The translations under genes were made by a program, and so were the position numbers. Shown one piece after another: positions 1-8,965 of a stretch of DNA of 64,000 nucleotides (position 1 is its first letter; each line of letters opens with the position of its first letter). The DNA is taken from contig NZ_JASGIV010000001.1 of NCBI RefSeq assembly GCF_047654805.1, positions 3,472,001 through 3,536,000 of the forward strand. The letters are read 5' to 3'. The DNA comes from Pelomonas sp047654805 (GTDB lineage: Bacteria > Pseudomonadota > Gammaproteobacteria > Burkholderiales > Burkholderiaceae_C). The notes beneath the pieces are model-generated. The model was given only the letters and a program-made list of their open reading frames with translations. It had not been told where the DNA came from and did no database searches.

Positions 1-1
1 T

Positions 2-664
2 GAGCTGGAGGACCAGCTGCACCAGGCCACGGCGCTGTTGTCCGAAGCACTGAGGCGCCAGGGCGTGGAAGCCCCGGTGTCGACCTCGCCGCGGGCCAAG
101 GCTTGGCCCGACGTCCCCGCCCTGCCGAATGCGACGCCGCTGCCGCCCGAACCGACGGGCCCGACGACCGATCTGCCGCCCCCCAGCCTGAAGACGCTGT
201 ACCGGCGTGCGGCCATGCGCTTTCACCCCGACTTGGCGCCTTCCGGTCCGGAACGCGAAGTCTGCGAGCAGCGCATGATGATCGTCAACGACGCCTATGC
301 CAGCGGCGACCGCTCAAGGTTGGAAGCATTGCTGCTCGCTGCCGGGGAGTTGCCTGAGAAGGTCATTGGCGGTCCCGCCGATGCCGTCCGGGCCTGGCTG
401 GGCCTGTGCGAGCACATGGTGCAAGGCCGCATCCGCGTCGTCCAGGCACAGACGGCCATGCTGCAAGCCCAGCAGATGCACGAGCTGCGCATCGCCGTCG
501 AACGGGCCGAAGCGGGCGGTATGCGCCCGCTGGACATCATGGCCGCGCGGCTGCGCGCGCAGATTGCCGAGCGTCGCCAGGAGCTTTACATCGGCGAACG
601 CGTAGGTGGCGATGTAGGGCTGGCGGCGGATTTCCTGCGCAAGCGCCATCAGCGCCTGGCTTGA
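2..664 (+). CDS. J-domain (DnaJ-like) protein, 5' end missing
   Basis: The frame is open to the left edge of the window, so the true start lies upstream; the first internal start-like codon is a TTG at 38. The segment LKTLYRRAAMRFHPDLAPSG has the helix II - HPD - helix III pattern of a J domain, followed by a helix with NDAYASGD. J domains stimulate the ATPase of DnaK-type Hsp70s, with the HPD tripeptide essential. The N-terminal part and the last 100 residues are Glu/Gln/Arg-rich and probably helical or coiled coil. There is no Gly/Phe region or zinc centre, so this is not DnaJ itself but a J-domain protein with an unknown client. The J-domain call is good; the cellular role is unknown. Confidence 0.75.
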   Translation, partial: ELEDQLHQATALLSEALRRQGVEAPVSTSPRAKAWPDVPALPNATPLPPEPTGPTTDLPPPSLKTLYRRAAMRFHPDLAPSGPEREVCEQRMMIVNDAYASGDRSRLEALLLAAGELPEKVIGGPADAVRAWLGLCEHMVQGRIRVVQAQTAMLQAQQMHELRIAVERAEAGGMRPLDIMAARLRAQIAERRQELYIGERVGGDVGLAADFLRKRHQRLA

Positions 665-683
665 GCGCCGCGCTCGCTTGCCG

Positions 684-1055
684 TCACTGTTCGCCGTTGG
701 TGACCTCTGGGTCGTCGCTCGGGTAGAGGGTCTTGACGGTGCCGCGATCGGAGAAAATCAGGACCACGCCCTTGGTCACGGTCGACGTCGTGGGCATGCT
801 CACGCTGACCGCACCGGACACGGCAGCGCTGAAGTTGTGGTCAGTCATCACGGCTTCATGGCCCAAGGTCTTGTAGGCGGCACCGAGCAAAGCCAGTTCG
901 GAGCCGTCGGCCTCCGCAATCTCGCAGGCCGAGTCCGTCGGCTGAATCACCAGTCGACTGCCCGTCACGGGATCCTTGCCCTGCGGATCCTTGAAATAGC
1001 TGCAGGCCGCATACAGGCCATTGGTCTGGGCTTTGACGTAGTAGGTCGTGGTCAT
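684..1055 (-). CDS. hypothetical protein, 123 aa
   Basis: I do not recognise this protein. It starts at ATG 1055 and ends 19 bases from the convergent J-domain gene. It has no signal peptide or membrane segment, is rich in Thr, Ser, Val and Asp, and its middle reads like beta strands (runs such as AVSGAVSVSMPTTSTVTKGVVLIF). It lies 64 bases downstream of the Ser/Thr kinase gene on the same strand and could be the last gene of that transcript, possibly a small effector or substrate of the kinase; that is only inference from position. It is called real because its composition looks protein-like and nothing better occupies the stretch. Confidence 0.55.
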   Translation of the reverse strand: MTTTYYVKAQTNGLYAACSYFKDPQGKDPVTGSRLVIQPTDSACEIAEADGSELALLGAAYKTLGHEAVMTDHNFSAAVSGAVSVSMPTTSTVTKGVVLIFSDRGTVKTLYPSDDPEVTNGEQ

Positions 1056-1119
1056 GGCTGGAAAGTTGAGTGACGACAGCCACGAAAGCTAACAGCTGTT
1101 TCCAGCAGCACTGCAACGA

Positions 1120-3789
1120 TCAAGGGCTCGATGCTGGCCTCTCGCGGAAATTCGCCACATCTCGGCGCACGCCGTCAGGCTCGCAGGCGGCCGCGCCCTG
1201 CCAGACGGCGGTCACCAGCGGGTCGGCCGAGACCAGGTCGCGCAACAGGTCCAGGTCGGCCCGCACCAGCTCGCAGCTACGTCGGTCCGGCCTAGAAGCA
1301 CCGGTGGCACCACGCAGGAGCGCGTCATCGATCTTGGCCAGCGCCCGGGCCAGGCGGAGCTGCCCGGGGCGGGAAGCGAGGGCCTCGCGCAGACGCCCCC
1401 TCACTTCTTCGACCTGTGCGAGCGCCGTCGCTCGGGTCGCCGGCGAGGCTGCCGTCAGTGTCAGCAGTGCCCAGCGGGCACGATCGGGCAGACGGCGCAC
1501 CTTTGCGGCAGCGCCGCCGGCCTGCTCAAGCTGATCTAGCTGATGTCCCAGCGCGGGCAGCAACGACTGCAACTGCGCCACAGGTGGCGGAGCCACTTCC
1601 AGAGCCAAGAGTCGCGTGATCAGGGCTTCACTGGGCCAGACGCGGTTGGTCGCATCCCGCGCGATCAGTTCGGCAAACCGGGCCTGCGCCACGCGCAGGG
1701 CTTCGGTCGCCTCGGCAGGCCGGCCCAGCGCGGACAGGGTTTCGGCCAGCCAACGGTTCAGAATGGCTTCCCGGTTCGCGGCCGGGGCATCTGCCGGCCG
1801 GGCGCGACGCTGGGGCGCCAGCACGTCCAGAGCCTCCCGGAAGGTCGCCAACGCCGGCTCCAACTCGCCTCGCCACAACCTGGCCTGCCCTAGCCAACTG
1901 AGGCTGCCAGCCAGGTCGGACAGCGCCTGGTCGCGCTTGTCGCCAGGCATGGCAGGCAGGGCGCGGCGCTTCAGGCCGATGGACTCCTCGAACGCCCGGG
2001 CAGCGTCCGCCAGTCGCCCCCCCTCCAGCGCCAAGACACCCAGGTTGGTATGCGCGTAGGACAGCTCCATCATGGCCTCTTGGTCCTCCGGGGCCTGCAC
2101 CAGCCACGCCTGACTGAATCCCCGATAGTCTTCCCAGGCCTTCTGGGCCGCGCCGAACTCGCGCTGCAAGCTGTGGACCTGCCCGATCCAGAAGGCTGCC
2201 GCACCCTGCGCCTTGCGCCAGGCCGCCGTCAGCCCAGCATCTGGTGGCTCGCCGGCCAGCAGTTGCCGCGCCGCATTCAGCGGCTCAAGCGCCGCCGCTA
2301 GCTCACGGCGGGTGACGCGGACTTCGCCTACGACTGTCAAGGCCTTGGCGCGGTTCAGGCGCTCGCCGGCCTGCGCTGGTGCGTCCGCAGCCAGGTGGTT
2401 GAGCGCGCGGCTGCCGATGCTGTCCAACAGCTCCAGGCGGCCAATGGGTCTCAACTTGTCGGCGAACTCGCCCAACATGAAGCTCAGCAAATCTTCCGCC
2501 TGCAGTCGACGCGCCTGGGCCTGCTGCTCCGCGGCTTCGGCCCGTCGCGCCTGGATCACGCTGACGGCCGTCAGTCCCAGCAGCACGACCACAGAGAGGG
2601 AACCGGCCGCCACGGCCCAGCGGTTCCGTCTCACGAAACGTCCCAGTACATAGAGTCCGCTGTCCGGCCGCGCGCCAATGGGCTCGTGGGCCAGCCAGCG
2701 CTGCAGATCGTCCGCCAAGGCCTGGGCATTGACGTAGCGCTCGGCCGGCTGCTTCTTCAGCGCCTTGGCAACGATGGTGTCCAGGTCGCCACGCAGTTGG
2801 CGTGCCTGTCGGGTCAACTGGGGGTCATCGCCCTGCCGTGCCGCTTCCGAAAGCCGGCGCGGCACCTGCTCGACGACGGCTTTGAGCAGATCCAGCCGCA
2901 TCTGCGTGTCTGCAGCCGTCGGGTGACCGCCGCCCAGCAACTGGTAGAACAACACGCCCAGCGCATAGACGTCGGTCGCCGTCGTCACTTCCGACTGCTG
3001 CACCTGTTCCGGTGCGGCGTACTGCGGCGTGTAAGCATGGCCTGCCAGTTGCGTCAGCTCGGTATGCGCAGCGCCCTGCCCTGCGTCATCCAGCAGCTTG
3101 GCAATACCAAAGTCCAGCAGCTTCACCTCGCCATTGCGGGTGACCAAGATGTTGCTGGGCTTGAGGTCACGGTGCAGGATGAGGTGGGCATGCGCATGGC
3201 CGACGGCGGCCAGTACGTCGAGGAAGAGACGCACCCGGGCTTCGATATCCAAACCCTGCTCGCGGCAGTAGGCATCGATGGGCTGGCCGTCCACATACTC
3301 CAACACCAGATAGGGCTGCCCCTGCTGGACGCCAGCATCCAGCAGCCGCGCGATATGTGGATGGGACAGGCGCGCAAGGATCTGCCCCTCGCGTGCAAAC
3401 CGGCCGGCGTCACCCGCGGCGAACAGCCCGGCACGCAGGAACTTCACCGCCACGCGGCCCTCGAAGCGGCCGTCCGCGCGCTGCGCCGTCCAGACGCTGC
3501 CCATGCCACCCTGGCCAAGCTCGCGCTCCAGCTGGTAGGGGCCAATCGCCATGCCCGCCGTCACGACGCCCTCGTCGAGCTGCAGGGCCTCGGCCACCGG
3601 ACGCTCCAGGAAGCCCTCGTCGCTCAACGCTTGCTCCTGCGTCAGCAAGGCGCGCAACTCGGCGGCCAGCGCCGCGTCCTGGGCAGCCAGCGCGTCCAGG
3701 TGCAGCGCCCGATCGGCGGCATCCAGGTCCAGTAGGTCATCCAGCAGCGGGCTAAGGGCCAGCCAGCGTTCCTTGTTCGGTGGTGTCAT
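1120..3789 (-). CDS. membrane-anchored Ser/Thr protein kinase with TPR-like C-terminal region
   Basis: 889 aa. A Hanks-type kinase domain spans about residues 80-345: Gly loop GQGGMGSV (about 90), VAVK lysine, catalytic HRDLKPSN (about 205) and DFG (about 223), all intact. A single membrane segment lies near 388-412 (WAVAAGSLSVVVLLGL), followed by a coiled-coil stretch (ARRAEAAEQQAQARR) and a long helical region with TPR-like repeats to the end. The kinase domain is therefore cytoplasmic and the TPR region on the other side of the membrane. Its ATG overlaps the stop of the upstream sigma-factor gene (ATGA), so the two are translationally coupled. In known ECF-kinase pairs (Xanthomonas and Vibrio ECF43-type) the kinase activates the sigma factor by phosphorylation; the same is likely here. 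Confidence 0.9.
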   Translation of the reverse strand: MTPPNKERWLALSPLLDDLLDLDAADRALHLDALAAQDAALAAELRALLTQEQALSDEGFLERPVAEALQLDEGVVTAGMAIGPYQLERELGQGGMGSVWTAQRADGRFEGRVAVKFLRAGLFAAGDAGRFAREGQILARLSHPHIARLLDAGVQQGQPYLVLEYVDGQPIDAYCREQGLDIEARVRLFLDVLAAVGHAHAHLILHRDLKPSNILVTRNGEVKLLDFGIAKLLDDAGQGAAHTELTQLAGHAYTPQYAAPEQVQQSEVTTATDVYALGVLFYQLLGGGHPTAADTQMRLDLLKAVVEQVPRRLSEAARQGDDPQLTRQARQLRGDLDTIVAKALKKQPAERYVNAQALADDLQRWLAHEPIGARPDSGLYVLGRFVRRNRWAVAAGSLSVVVLLGLTAVSVIQARRAEAAEQQAQARRLQAEDLLSFMLGEFADKLRPIGRLELLDSIGSRALNHLAADAPAQAGERLNRAKALTVVGEVRVTRRELAAALEPLNAARQLLAGEPPDAGLTAAWRKAQGAAAFWIGQVHSLQREFGAAQKAWEDYRGFSQAWLVQAPEDQEAMMELSYAHTNLGVLALEGGRLADAARAFEESIGLKRRALPAMPGDKRDQALSDLAGSLSWLGQARLWRGELEPALATFREALDVLAPQRRARPADAPAANREAILNRWLAETLSALGRPAEATEALRVAQARFAELIARDATNRVWPSEALITRLLALEVAPPPVAQLQSLLPALGHQLDQLEQAGGAAAKVRRLPDRARWALLTLTAASPATRATALAQVEEVRGRLREALASRPGQLRLARALAKIDDALLRGATGASRPDRRSCELVRADLDLLRDLVSADPLVTAVWQGAAACEPDGVRRDVANFRERPASSP

Positions 3790-4379
3790 GTCTTCAGGCT
3801 CATCGCGAGGAACAGCCTGGCCTTCTGCCAGTCGCGCTGCACGGTGCGCTCGGTGACACCCAAGGCCTGGGCGATCTCCTGCTCCAGCATGCCGCCGAAG
3901 TAGCGCATCTCCACGACCTGGGCCAGGCGAGGCTCCAGCGCCGCCAACTCGTCCAGCGCCTCGTGGACGCGCAGCACGTGATCCTCGTCCTGAGGCGCCA
4001 GCTCGGCAACGATCGTGTTCAGGGTCAGCGCCTGCACGCCGCCGCCGCGCCGCTCGGCCCGCCGCGCCCGCACGAGGTCGATGACCACGCTGCGCATGGC
4101 CCGCGCGATATAGGCCAGAAAGTGGTGACGGTCCGGGAAATCGACGCCTGGGATGCGGTCCAGGCGCATCCAGGCCTCATGCACCAGGGCCTGGGTGTCC
4201 AGCAGGGTGAGCTCCCCAGAGCGGCGCATATGGCTGCCCGCCAGTCGCCGCAGGTCTGCGTACAGCCTGGCCGCGACCTGGTCCGCCGCGGCCCTGTCGC
4301 CGGCCTGGGCTGCCCTCAGCAGTTGGGTGATCTCTTGCACTGGACGCACTCTAACGGCCATCACCGGCAGGGCGGACAT
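3786..4379 (-). CDS. ECF-type RNA polymerase sigma factor (TIGR02999-like, kinase-linked)
   Basis: Directs RNA polymerase to a specific promoter set. The chosen start is ATG 4379 (197 aa; MSALPVMAVRV), with ATG 4361 as an alternative; the frame is open much further upstream but that part has no sigma-like sequence and runs antisense to the next gene. Sigma region 2 is seen around LLDTQALVHEAWMRL and RHHFLAYIARAMRSVVIDLVRAR, and region 4 around LEQEIAQALGVTERTVQRDWQKARLFL (a helix-turn-helix). No anti-sigma gene is adjacent; instead the stop overlaps the start of a Ser/Thr kinase gene. That arrangement is typical of ECF sigma factors controlled by phosphorylation rather than by an anti-sigma factor. 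Confidence 0.88.
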   Translation of the reverse strand: MSALPVMAVRVRPVQEITQLLRAAQAGDRAAADQVAARLYADLRRLAGSHMRRSGELTLLDTQALVHEAWMRLDRIPGVDFPDRHHFLAYIARAMRSVVIDLVRARRAERRGGGVQALTLNTIVAELAPQDEDHVLRVHEALDELAALEPRLAQVVEMRYFGGMLEQEIAQALGVTERTVQRDWQKARLFLAMSLKT

Positions 4380-4496
4380 GGCAAACGCGTCCCGGCACGT
4401 GTCTCGGAACTTTTTTTCTTCCCCAATGTCGGGTTGGCACGCGCGGCTCCGTTCCACCAATTGAAGGCCTGTGTGGCCAATGCTTTTGGAACAGCC

Positions 4497-5006
4497 ATGT
4501 CCGTCACCTATCTCAATCCACAAGATGCCTTCTCCAGCGACCGCGACAGCTACACGCCGGGGCTGCCGCGGGTGGAATCGCTGCCCGAGCTTGCATCCCA
4601 TCTGTCGCGAAGGCTGGCCCGCTGCCGGCGCGCCGGTGAGCAGTTGGCCATGTTGTGGATTGAACTCGAACCGTTGCCCTCGCCAGCCGCCGAGGTCGGT
4701 GACGTGACAGAAGAGCTCATGCGCATGGCAAGCCTGCGTGTACGCAACAGGGTGCGCAGCACCGATGAGGTGATCCAGGTCGGGGAGCAAGGCTTCGCGG
4801 TTCTGTTGCCTGGCGCAGGCAACATGGCCGCCGAGATCGTGGCTCTCAGGCTCAGGCAGACCCTCGCGGGCACCTACGAGCTCGAGGGTCAGCTAACCTA
4901 CCTGGCAGTGGCCGCAGGCCAGGCCGTGTTCCCGGAAGGGGGCTCCACGGGTACCGAGCTGACCCAGACCGCGCAACGCAACCTGGCGATGCAGCAGGGG
5001 GCTTGA
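4497..5006 (+). CDS. degenerate GGDEF-domain protein
   Basis: 169 aa from ATG 4497 (MSVTYLNPQDAF). It has the GGDEF fold pattern: SHLSRRLARCRRAGEQLAMLWIELE matches the start of a GGDEF domain, and STDEVIQVGEQGFAVLLPG matches the active-site hairpin, but the signature GGDEF is GEQGF and the metal-binding Asp of the first strand is Glu. It is thus unlikely to make cyclic di-GMP and may be a binding or scaffold protein. It is a stand-alone single domain without sensor or membrane parts. It is divergent from the sigma factor/kinase pair, with 117 bases between starts, which may hold promoters for both. Confidence 0.72.
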   Translation: MSVTYLNPQDAFSSDRDSYTPGLPRVESLPELASHLSRRLARCRRAGEQLAMLWIELEPLPSPAAEVGDVTEELMRMASLRVRNRVRSTDEVIQVGEQGFAVLLPGAGNMAAEIVALRLRQTLAGTYELEGQLTYLAVAAGQAVFPEGGSTGTELTQTAQRNLAMQQGA

Positions 5007-5070
5007 GCTCTGCGGCAGGCTGACGCGGGGCAGTCCACGGGGTTCGCTGGGACCTGCGACCTCCCTCGTC

Positions 5071-5778
5071 CTACACCTCCAGCCATTCCTTGCGGATGTA
5101 GGCATTGGCGCGCAGTTCGGCCGGGCTGCCCTCAAAGACGATGCGGCCATGGCCCATCACGTAGCAGCGCTCAGAGATCTCCAGTGCGATGGCCAGCTTC
5201 TGCTCGACCAGCAGCACGGCGATGCCACGCTCCTTCAGCGCCTTCAGGTATTCGGCCACCAGCTCGACGATCTTGGGGGCCAACCCCTCAGTGGGTTCGT
5301 CGATCATGATGAGGTCGGGGTCACCCATCAGCGTGCGACAGAGCGTAAGCATCTGCTGCTCACCTCCAGAGAGCACACCGGCCTCTGTGTGCTGACGTTC
5401 CTTGAGCCGCGGGAACATGCGGTACATGTCGTCGAAGCTCCAGCGCGGATTCTTGTTTCTGGTCTTTTCGCCCAGCATCAGGTTCTGGTGCACCGTCAGC
5501 TTGGGAAAAATATCCCGGTTCTCTGGCACATAGCCCAGGCCCATGTGGGCGATCTCGTAGGCCTCGCGACCCACCAGCTCCTGCCCGCCCCAGAGCACCG
5601 AGCCCTTGGCATCGACCTGGCCCATGATGGTCTTGACAGTCGTCGAGCGGCCAGCGCCGTTGCGGCCCAGCAGGCTGACGATCTCGCCCGGCCTGACCTC
5701 CATGCTCACGCCGTGCAGCACATGGCTCTTGCCATAGAAGGCGTGGACGTTGTCCAGCTTGAGGAGTCGCCCTGTCAT
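5071..5778 (-). CDS. livF: LIV-type ABC transporter ATP-binding protein (LivF)
   Basis: 235 aa from ATG 5778. One of two ATPases of a branched-chain-amino-acid-type (HAAT) importer at the inner face of the membrane. Visible motifs are the signature LSGGEQQM, Walker B LIMIDEPTEGLAP and switch region LLVEQ. The Walker A is GRNGAGRST: the normally invariant Lys is Arg44 (codon CGC). I have a recollection that some betaproteobacterial LivF paralogues carry the same change, so it may be a subfamily trait rather than a defect. The gene is last in the livH-livM-livG-livF order, 82 bases after livG. Such transporters also carry aromatic acids, urea or fatty-acid-like substrates, so the substrate is open. 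Confidence 0.88.
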   Translation of the reverse strand: MTGRLLKLDNVHAFYGKSHVLHGVSMEVRPGEIVSLLGRNGAGRSTTVKTIMGQVDAKGSVLWGGQELVGREAYEIAHMGLGYVPENRDIFPKLTVHQNLMLGEKTRNKNPRWSFDDMYRMFPRLKERQHTEAGVLSGGEQQMLTLCRTLMGDPDLIMIDEPTEGLAPKIVELVAEYLKALKERGIAVLLVEQKLAIALEISERCYVMGHGRIVFEGSPAELRANAYIRKEWLEV

Positions 5779-5860
5779 GATTGCCCCTCGCCTTGCAGGC
5801 AAGCCACGCGTTCCCCCAACGGGGCTCGCGTCGGCTCGGAAACGGCCCAGCTCTCGGCGC

Positions 5861-6631
5861 TCATGCCGCTGCCGCCTGCTGTTCGGCCAGCACCGAGCCG
5901 AGGTAGGCCTCCTGCACACGTGCGTTCGCGCGCACCGCATCAGGCGTGTCGAAGGCGATGACCTCGCCATAAACCAGCACGGCGATCTTGTCGGCCAGAC
6001 CGAACACGACGCCCATGTCGTGCTCCACGGTCAGCAGCGTCTTGCCCACGGTCACGTCGCGGATCAGCTGGATGAACCGTTTGGTCTCGCTCTTGCTCAT
6101 GCCGGCCGTGGGCTCGTCCAGGAGGATGACGCTAGAGCCGCCGGCGATGGTGATGCCAATCTCCAGCGCCCTCGCCTCGGCATAGGTGAGGTTCATGGCC
6201 AGCACGTCGCGGCGCTTGTCGAGCTTGATCATCTCGAGGATGTGCTCGGCGCGGTCGTTGGCATCGTCCAGGTCGGCGAGGAATTTCCAGAACGCGTAGC
6301 GGTGGCCAAGGCTCCACAACACTGCGCAGCGGATGTTCTCGAACACCGACAGCCGCGTGAACAGGTTGGACACCTGGAAGCTGCGCGACAGGCCTTGCCT
6401 GTTGATCTCGAAGGGCTTGCGGCCGTCAATGCGCTGGCCATGCAGGTGAATCTCGCCCGAGGTCGGCGCGAAACGGCCACTGATCAGGTTGAACAGCGTG
6501 CTTTTTCCTGCGCCATTGGGTCCGATGATGGCAATACGCTCGCCGGCCTGAACGGCCAGGTTGGCGCCGCGGATGATCTCGCTCTTGCCGAAGCTCTTGC
6601 GCACATCGCGCAATTCAAGCGCAAAGCTCAC
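5861..6631 (-). CDS. livG: LIV-type ABC transporter ATP-binding protein (LivG)
   Basis: 256 aa using a GTG start at 6631 that overlaps the TGA of livM (GTGA); a longer frame to 6685 lies inside livM and is not used. Walker A IGPNGAGKST is canonical, Walker B is VILLDEPTAGMS, and the switch is LTVEHDMGVVF. The usual signature LSGG is replaced by MNLTYAEARALEIG, as in other LivG proteins where the loop reads LSYGEQR; here the Gly-Glu is absent, so the signature motif is weak. It pairs with LivF to power LivHM. Both ATPases of the pair therefore carry one unusual motif: Walker A in LivF, signature in LivG. Confidence 0.88.
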   Translation of the reverse strand: MSFALELRDVRKSFGKSEIIRGANLAVQAGERIAIIGPNGAGKSTLFNLISGRFAPTSGEIHLHGQRIDGRKPFEINRQGLSRSFQVSNLFTRLSVFENIRCAVLWSLGHRYAFWKFLADLDDANDRAEHILEMIKLDKRRDVLAMNLTYAEARALEIGITIAGGSSVILLDEPTAGMSKSETKRFIQLIRDVTVGKTLLTVEHDMGVVFGLADKIAVLVYGEVIAFDTPDAVRANARVQEAYLGSVLAEQQAAAA

Positions 6632-7920
6632 AGCGCTTCCCTCCGCTTGATTTCCTTCTCGATGTCTTCCTGGATTTCGCCCCACTCGTGCACGTACTGG
6701 CGGCGTACGAGCTCGAACAGCGCGGCCCCCACGACGATCAGGAAGCCCGCGCCAAACCAGGCATCCAGGCCGGCGCTGTTCAGCGTCGCACCCATGAAGC
6801 GCAGCTCCGGGCCGAGGGCCTCATTGAGTTGGCGGTGATAGACCATCTCGATCATCGTCGCCGCGCCCACCAGGGCGGCCAGGGCCGTGCCCGCCAGCGC
6901 GAGATAGGACGTCCAGAGCTGCTTCAGCTTGCCAAAGGCCGCCACGCGCAGGTTCATCAGGATCAAGCTGGCGAAGCCCCCCGGCGCATACATGACCATG
7001 AAGAGGAAGATGAGGCCCAGGTACAGCAGCCAGGCCTTGGTCAACTCCGACAGCAGCACGCCGCAGAACACCATCAGCACCGCACCGATGATGGGGCCGA
7101 AGAAAAAGGTCGCTCCGCCCAGGAAGGTGAACAGCAGGTAGGCACCGGAGCGCGTCGCGTGCAGCACCTCGCCGTTGACGATCTCGGTGTTGATTGCGCC
7201 CAGCCCGCCCGCGACGCCGGCGAAGAAACCGGAGATCGTGAACGCCATGAAGCGCACCCAGTGCGTGTTGTAGCCGACGAACTCGACGCGCTCCGGGTTG
7301 TCGCGCACGGCGTTGAGCATGCGCCCCAGCGGTGTGCGCGTCAGCGCAAACATAGCCGCCGTGCAGATGAAGCAGTAGACGGCGACAAGGTAGTAGACCT
7401 GGATCTGCGGTCCGAACGTGATACCCAGCACCGGCTGGCCGATAACCCGGTTGCTGGACACTCCGCCCTCACCGCCCGAGAACTCCGGCAGCATCAGCGC
7501 CAGCGCGAAGACCAGTTCGCCAATGCCTAGCGTGATCATCGCGAACGGCGTGCCAGCCTTCTTCGTGGACACATAGCCCAGCAGCGCCGCGCACACTAGG
7601 CCCGCGACACCGCCGATGAGTGGGATCAGGCTGACGGGCAGGCCCAGCGTGCCGGCCCCCGCCATGTTCAACGCATGAATGGCGAGGAAGGCACCCATGC
7701 CGCTGTACACGGCATGACCGAAGCTCAGCATCCCTCCCTGCCCCAGCAGGATGTTGTAGGCCAGGCAGGCTATGACGCCAATACCCATCTGGGTAAGCAT
7801 GGTCTGGGCCAGCCCGCTGGTCCAGATGCGCGGCGCCACCAGCAGGGCCAAGGCGAACAGCCCCCAGATGAACCAACGCCCGACGTTGAGCGGCTTGAAG
7901 TGGAATTCCTTGGCCTTCAT
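6628..7920 (-). CDS. livM: LIV-type ABC transporter permease (LivM)
   Basis: 430 aa inner-membrane permease with about ten hydrophobic segments; the LivM-type core includes LPVSLIPLIGGVAGLVCAAL and TPFAMITLGIGELVFALAL. ATG 7920 overlaps the livH stop (ATGA). The protein is about 80-100 residues longer than common LivM proteins: after the core come two further hydrophobic stretches (YLALAGTALAALVGAATMIE and AGFLIVVGAALFEL) and a charged C-terminal tail ending IEKEIKRREAL. The extension seems particular to this transporter subfamily. It forms the channel with LivH. Confidence 0.88.
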   Translation of the reverse strand: MKAKEFHFKPLNVGRWFIWGLFALALLVAPRIWTSGLAQTMLTQMGIGVIACLAYNILLGQGGMLSFGHAVYSGMGAFLAIHALNMAGAGTLGLPVSLIPLIGGVAGLVCAALLGYVSTKKAGTPFAMITLGIGELVFALALMLPEFSGGEGGVSSNRVIGQPVLGITFGPQIQVYYLVAVYCFICTAAMFALTRTPLGRMLNAVRDNPERVEFVGYNTHWVRFMAFTISGFFAGVAGGLGAINTEIVNGEVLHATRSGAYLLFTFLGGATFFFGPIIGAVLMVFCGVLLSELTKAWLLYLGLIFLFMVMYAPGGFASLILMNLRVAAFGKLKQLWTSYLALAGTALAALVGAATMIEMVYHRQLNEALGPELRFMGATLNSAGLDAWFGAGFLIVVGAALFELVRRQYVHEWGEIQEDIEKEIKRREAL

Positions 7921-8936
7921 CAGTCCTCCCGGGTCCCCAAGAGGCCCTTGGGCCGGAAGATCAGGATCAGCACCATCAGCAAGTAGGGCAGGATCTGGGC
8001 AACGTCCTTCAGCGCCAGGCGCAACACCGGGTAGCCGGGCGTGTCAGGCGTTACGGTTATGCCCAGGGATGTCAGCGCCGAGGCGAGCGAGGCATCCACC
8101 GTCAGCGGAAGCGTCTGCAGCAGGCCGATGACCAGCGAGCCGACGAAGGCGCCAGCCAGTGAACCGATGCCGCCCACCACCACGACCACGAAGATGATGG
8201 AGCCGACGATGACCGCCATGTTGGGCTCGGTCACGAAGGTGATGCCGCCAATGACGCCGGCGAGCGCCGCTAGCGCGCAGCCACTGCCGAACACCAGCAT
8301 CAGCACGCGTGGCACGTTGTGCCCGAGCGCCTCGACCATCTCCGGATGAGTCAGCGAGGCCTGGATGACCAGACCCACGCGGGTGCGCGTCAGCAGCAGC
8401 CATAGGCCCATCAACATCAGCAACGCGACCAGCATCATGAAGGCGCGCGTCAGCGGGAAGGTGGAACACAGCGCCGCCGTGCACAGTTCCGGTGCTGCCT
8501 TGCCGAGCGCAAAGGACAGGCCCTGCGTCGGCGAAGAAATGATGGTGAAGGCCGAGCCCTGCAACGCCTCCGGCGGAGTGAAGGGCACGGCCGTGCGGCC
8601 CCACACCAGTTGCACCAGCTCCAGGATCACGTAGGACAAGCCGAATGTAATCAGCAGCTCCGGCACATGACCGAACTTGTGCACGCGGCGCAGCGCCAGC
8701 CGCTCGAACGCCGCGCCCATCATCCCGACGATGAGCGGCGCCAACAGCAACGCCGGCCAGAAGCCGACGATGCCCACCAGCGAGTAGGCGACGTAGGCAC
8801 CCACCATGTAGAAGCTCGCATGCGCGAAGTTCAACACGCCCATCATGCTGAAGATCAGCGTCAGGCCCGAGCTGAGCATGAACAGCAGCAGTCCGGACGA
8901 CAGGCCGTTCAGCAGGTTGATGAAGACTTGATCCAA
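7920..8936 (-). CDS. livH: LIV-type ABC transporter permease (LivH)
   Basis: 338 aa polytopic membrane protein starting MDQVFINLLNGLSSG, the typical LivH opening, with about eight hydrophobic segments and the Gly-rich stretch IIFVVVVVGGIGSLAGAFVG near the coupling region. It is coupled to livM by an ATGA overlap. It lies 79 bases downstream of the binding-protein gene, separated from it by a perfect 13-bp hairpin. It forms the permease heterodimer with LivM. Confidence 0.9.
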   Translation of the reverse strand: MDQVFINLLNGLSSGLLLFMLSSGLTLIFSMMGVLNFAHASFYMVGAYVAYSLVGIVGFWPALLLAPLIVGMMGAAFERLALRRVHKFGHVPELLITFGLSYVILELVQLVWGRTAVPFTPPEALQGSAFTIISSPTQGLSFALGKAAPELCTAALCSTFPLTRAFMMLVALLMLMGLWLLLTRTRVGLVIQASLTHPEMVEALGHNVPRVLMLVFGSGCALAALAGVIGGITFVTEPNMAVIVGSIIFVVVVVGGIGSLAGAFVGSLVIGLLQTLPLTVDASLASALTSLGITVTPDTPGYPVLRLALKDVAQILPYLLMVLILIFRPKGLLGTRED

Positions 8937-8965
8937 GGCGGGGCCGGTGAAGGGGTTGGCCAGGA

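Noticed and set aside
3786..4790. 334-codon version of the ECF sigma factor
   Set aside because: The first 137 codons overlap antisense the GGDEF-like gene and do not resemble sigma regions; the start at 4379 gives a normal ECF length.
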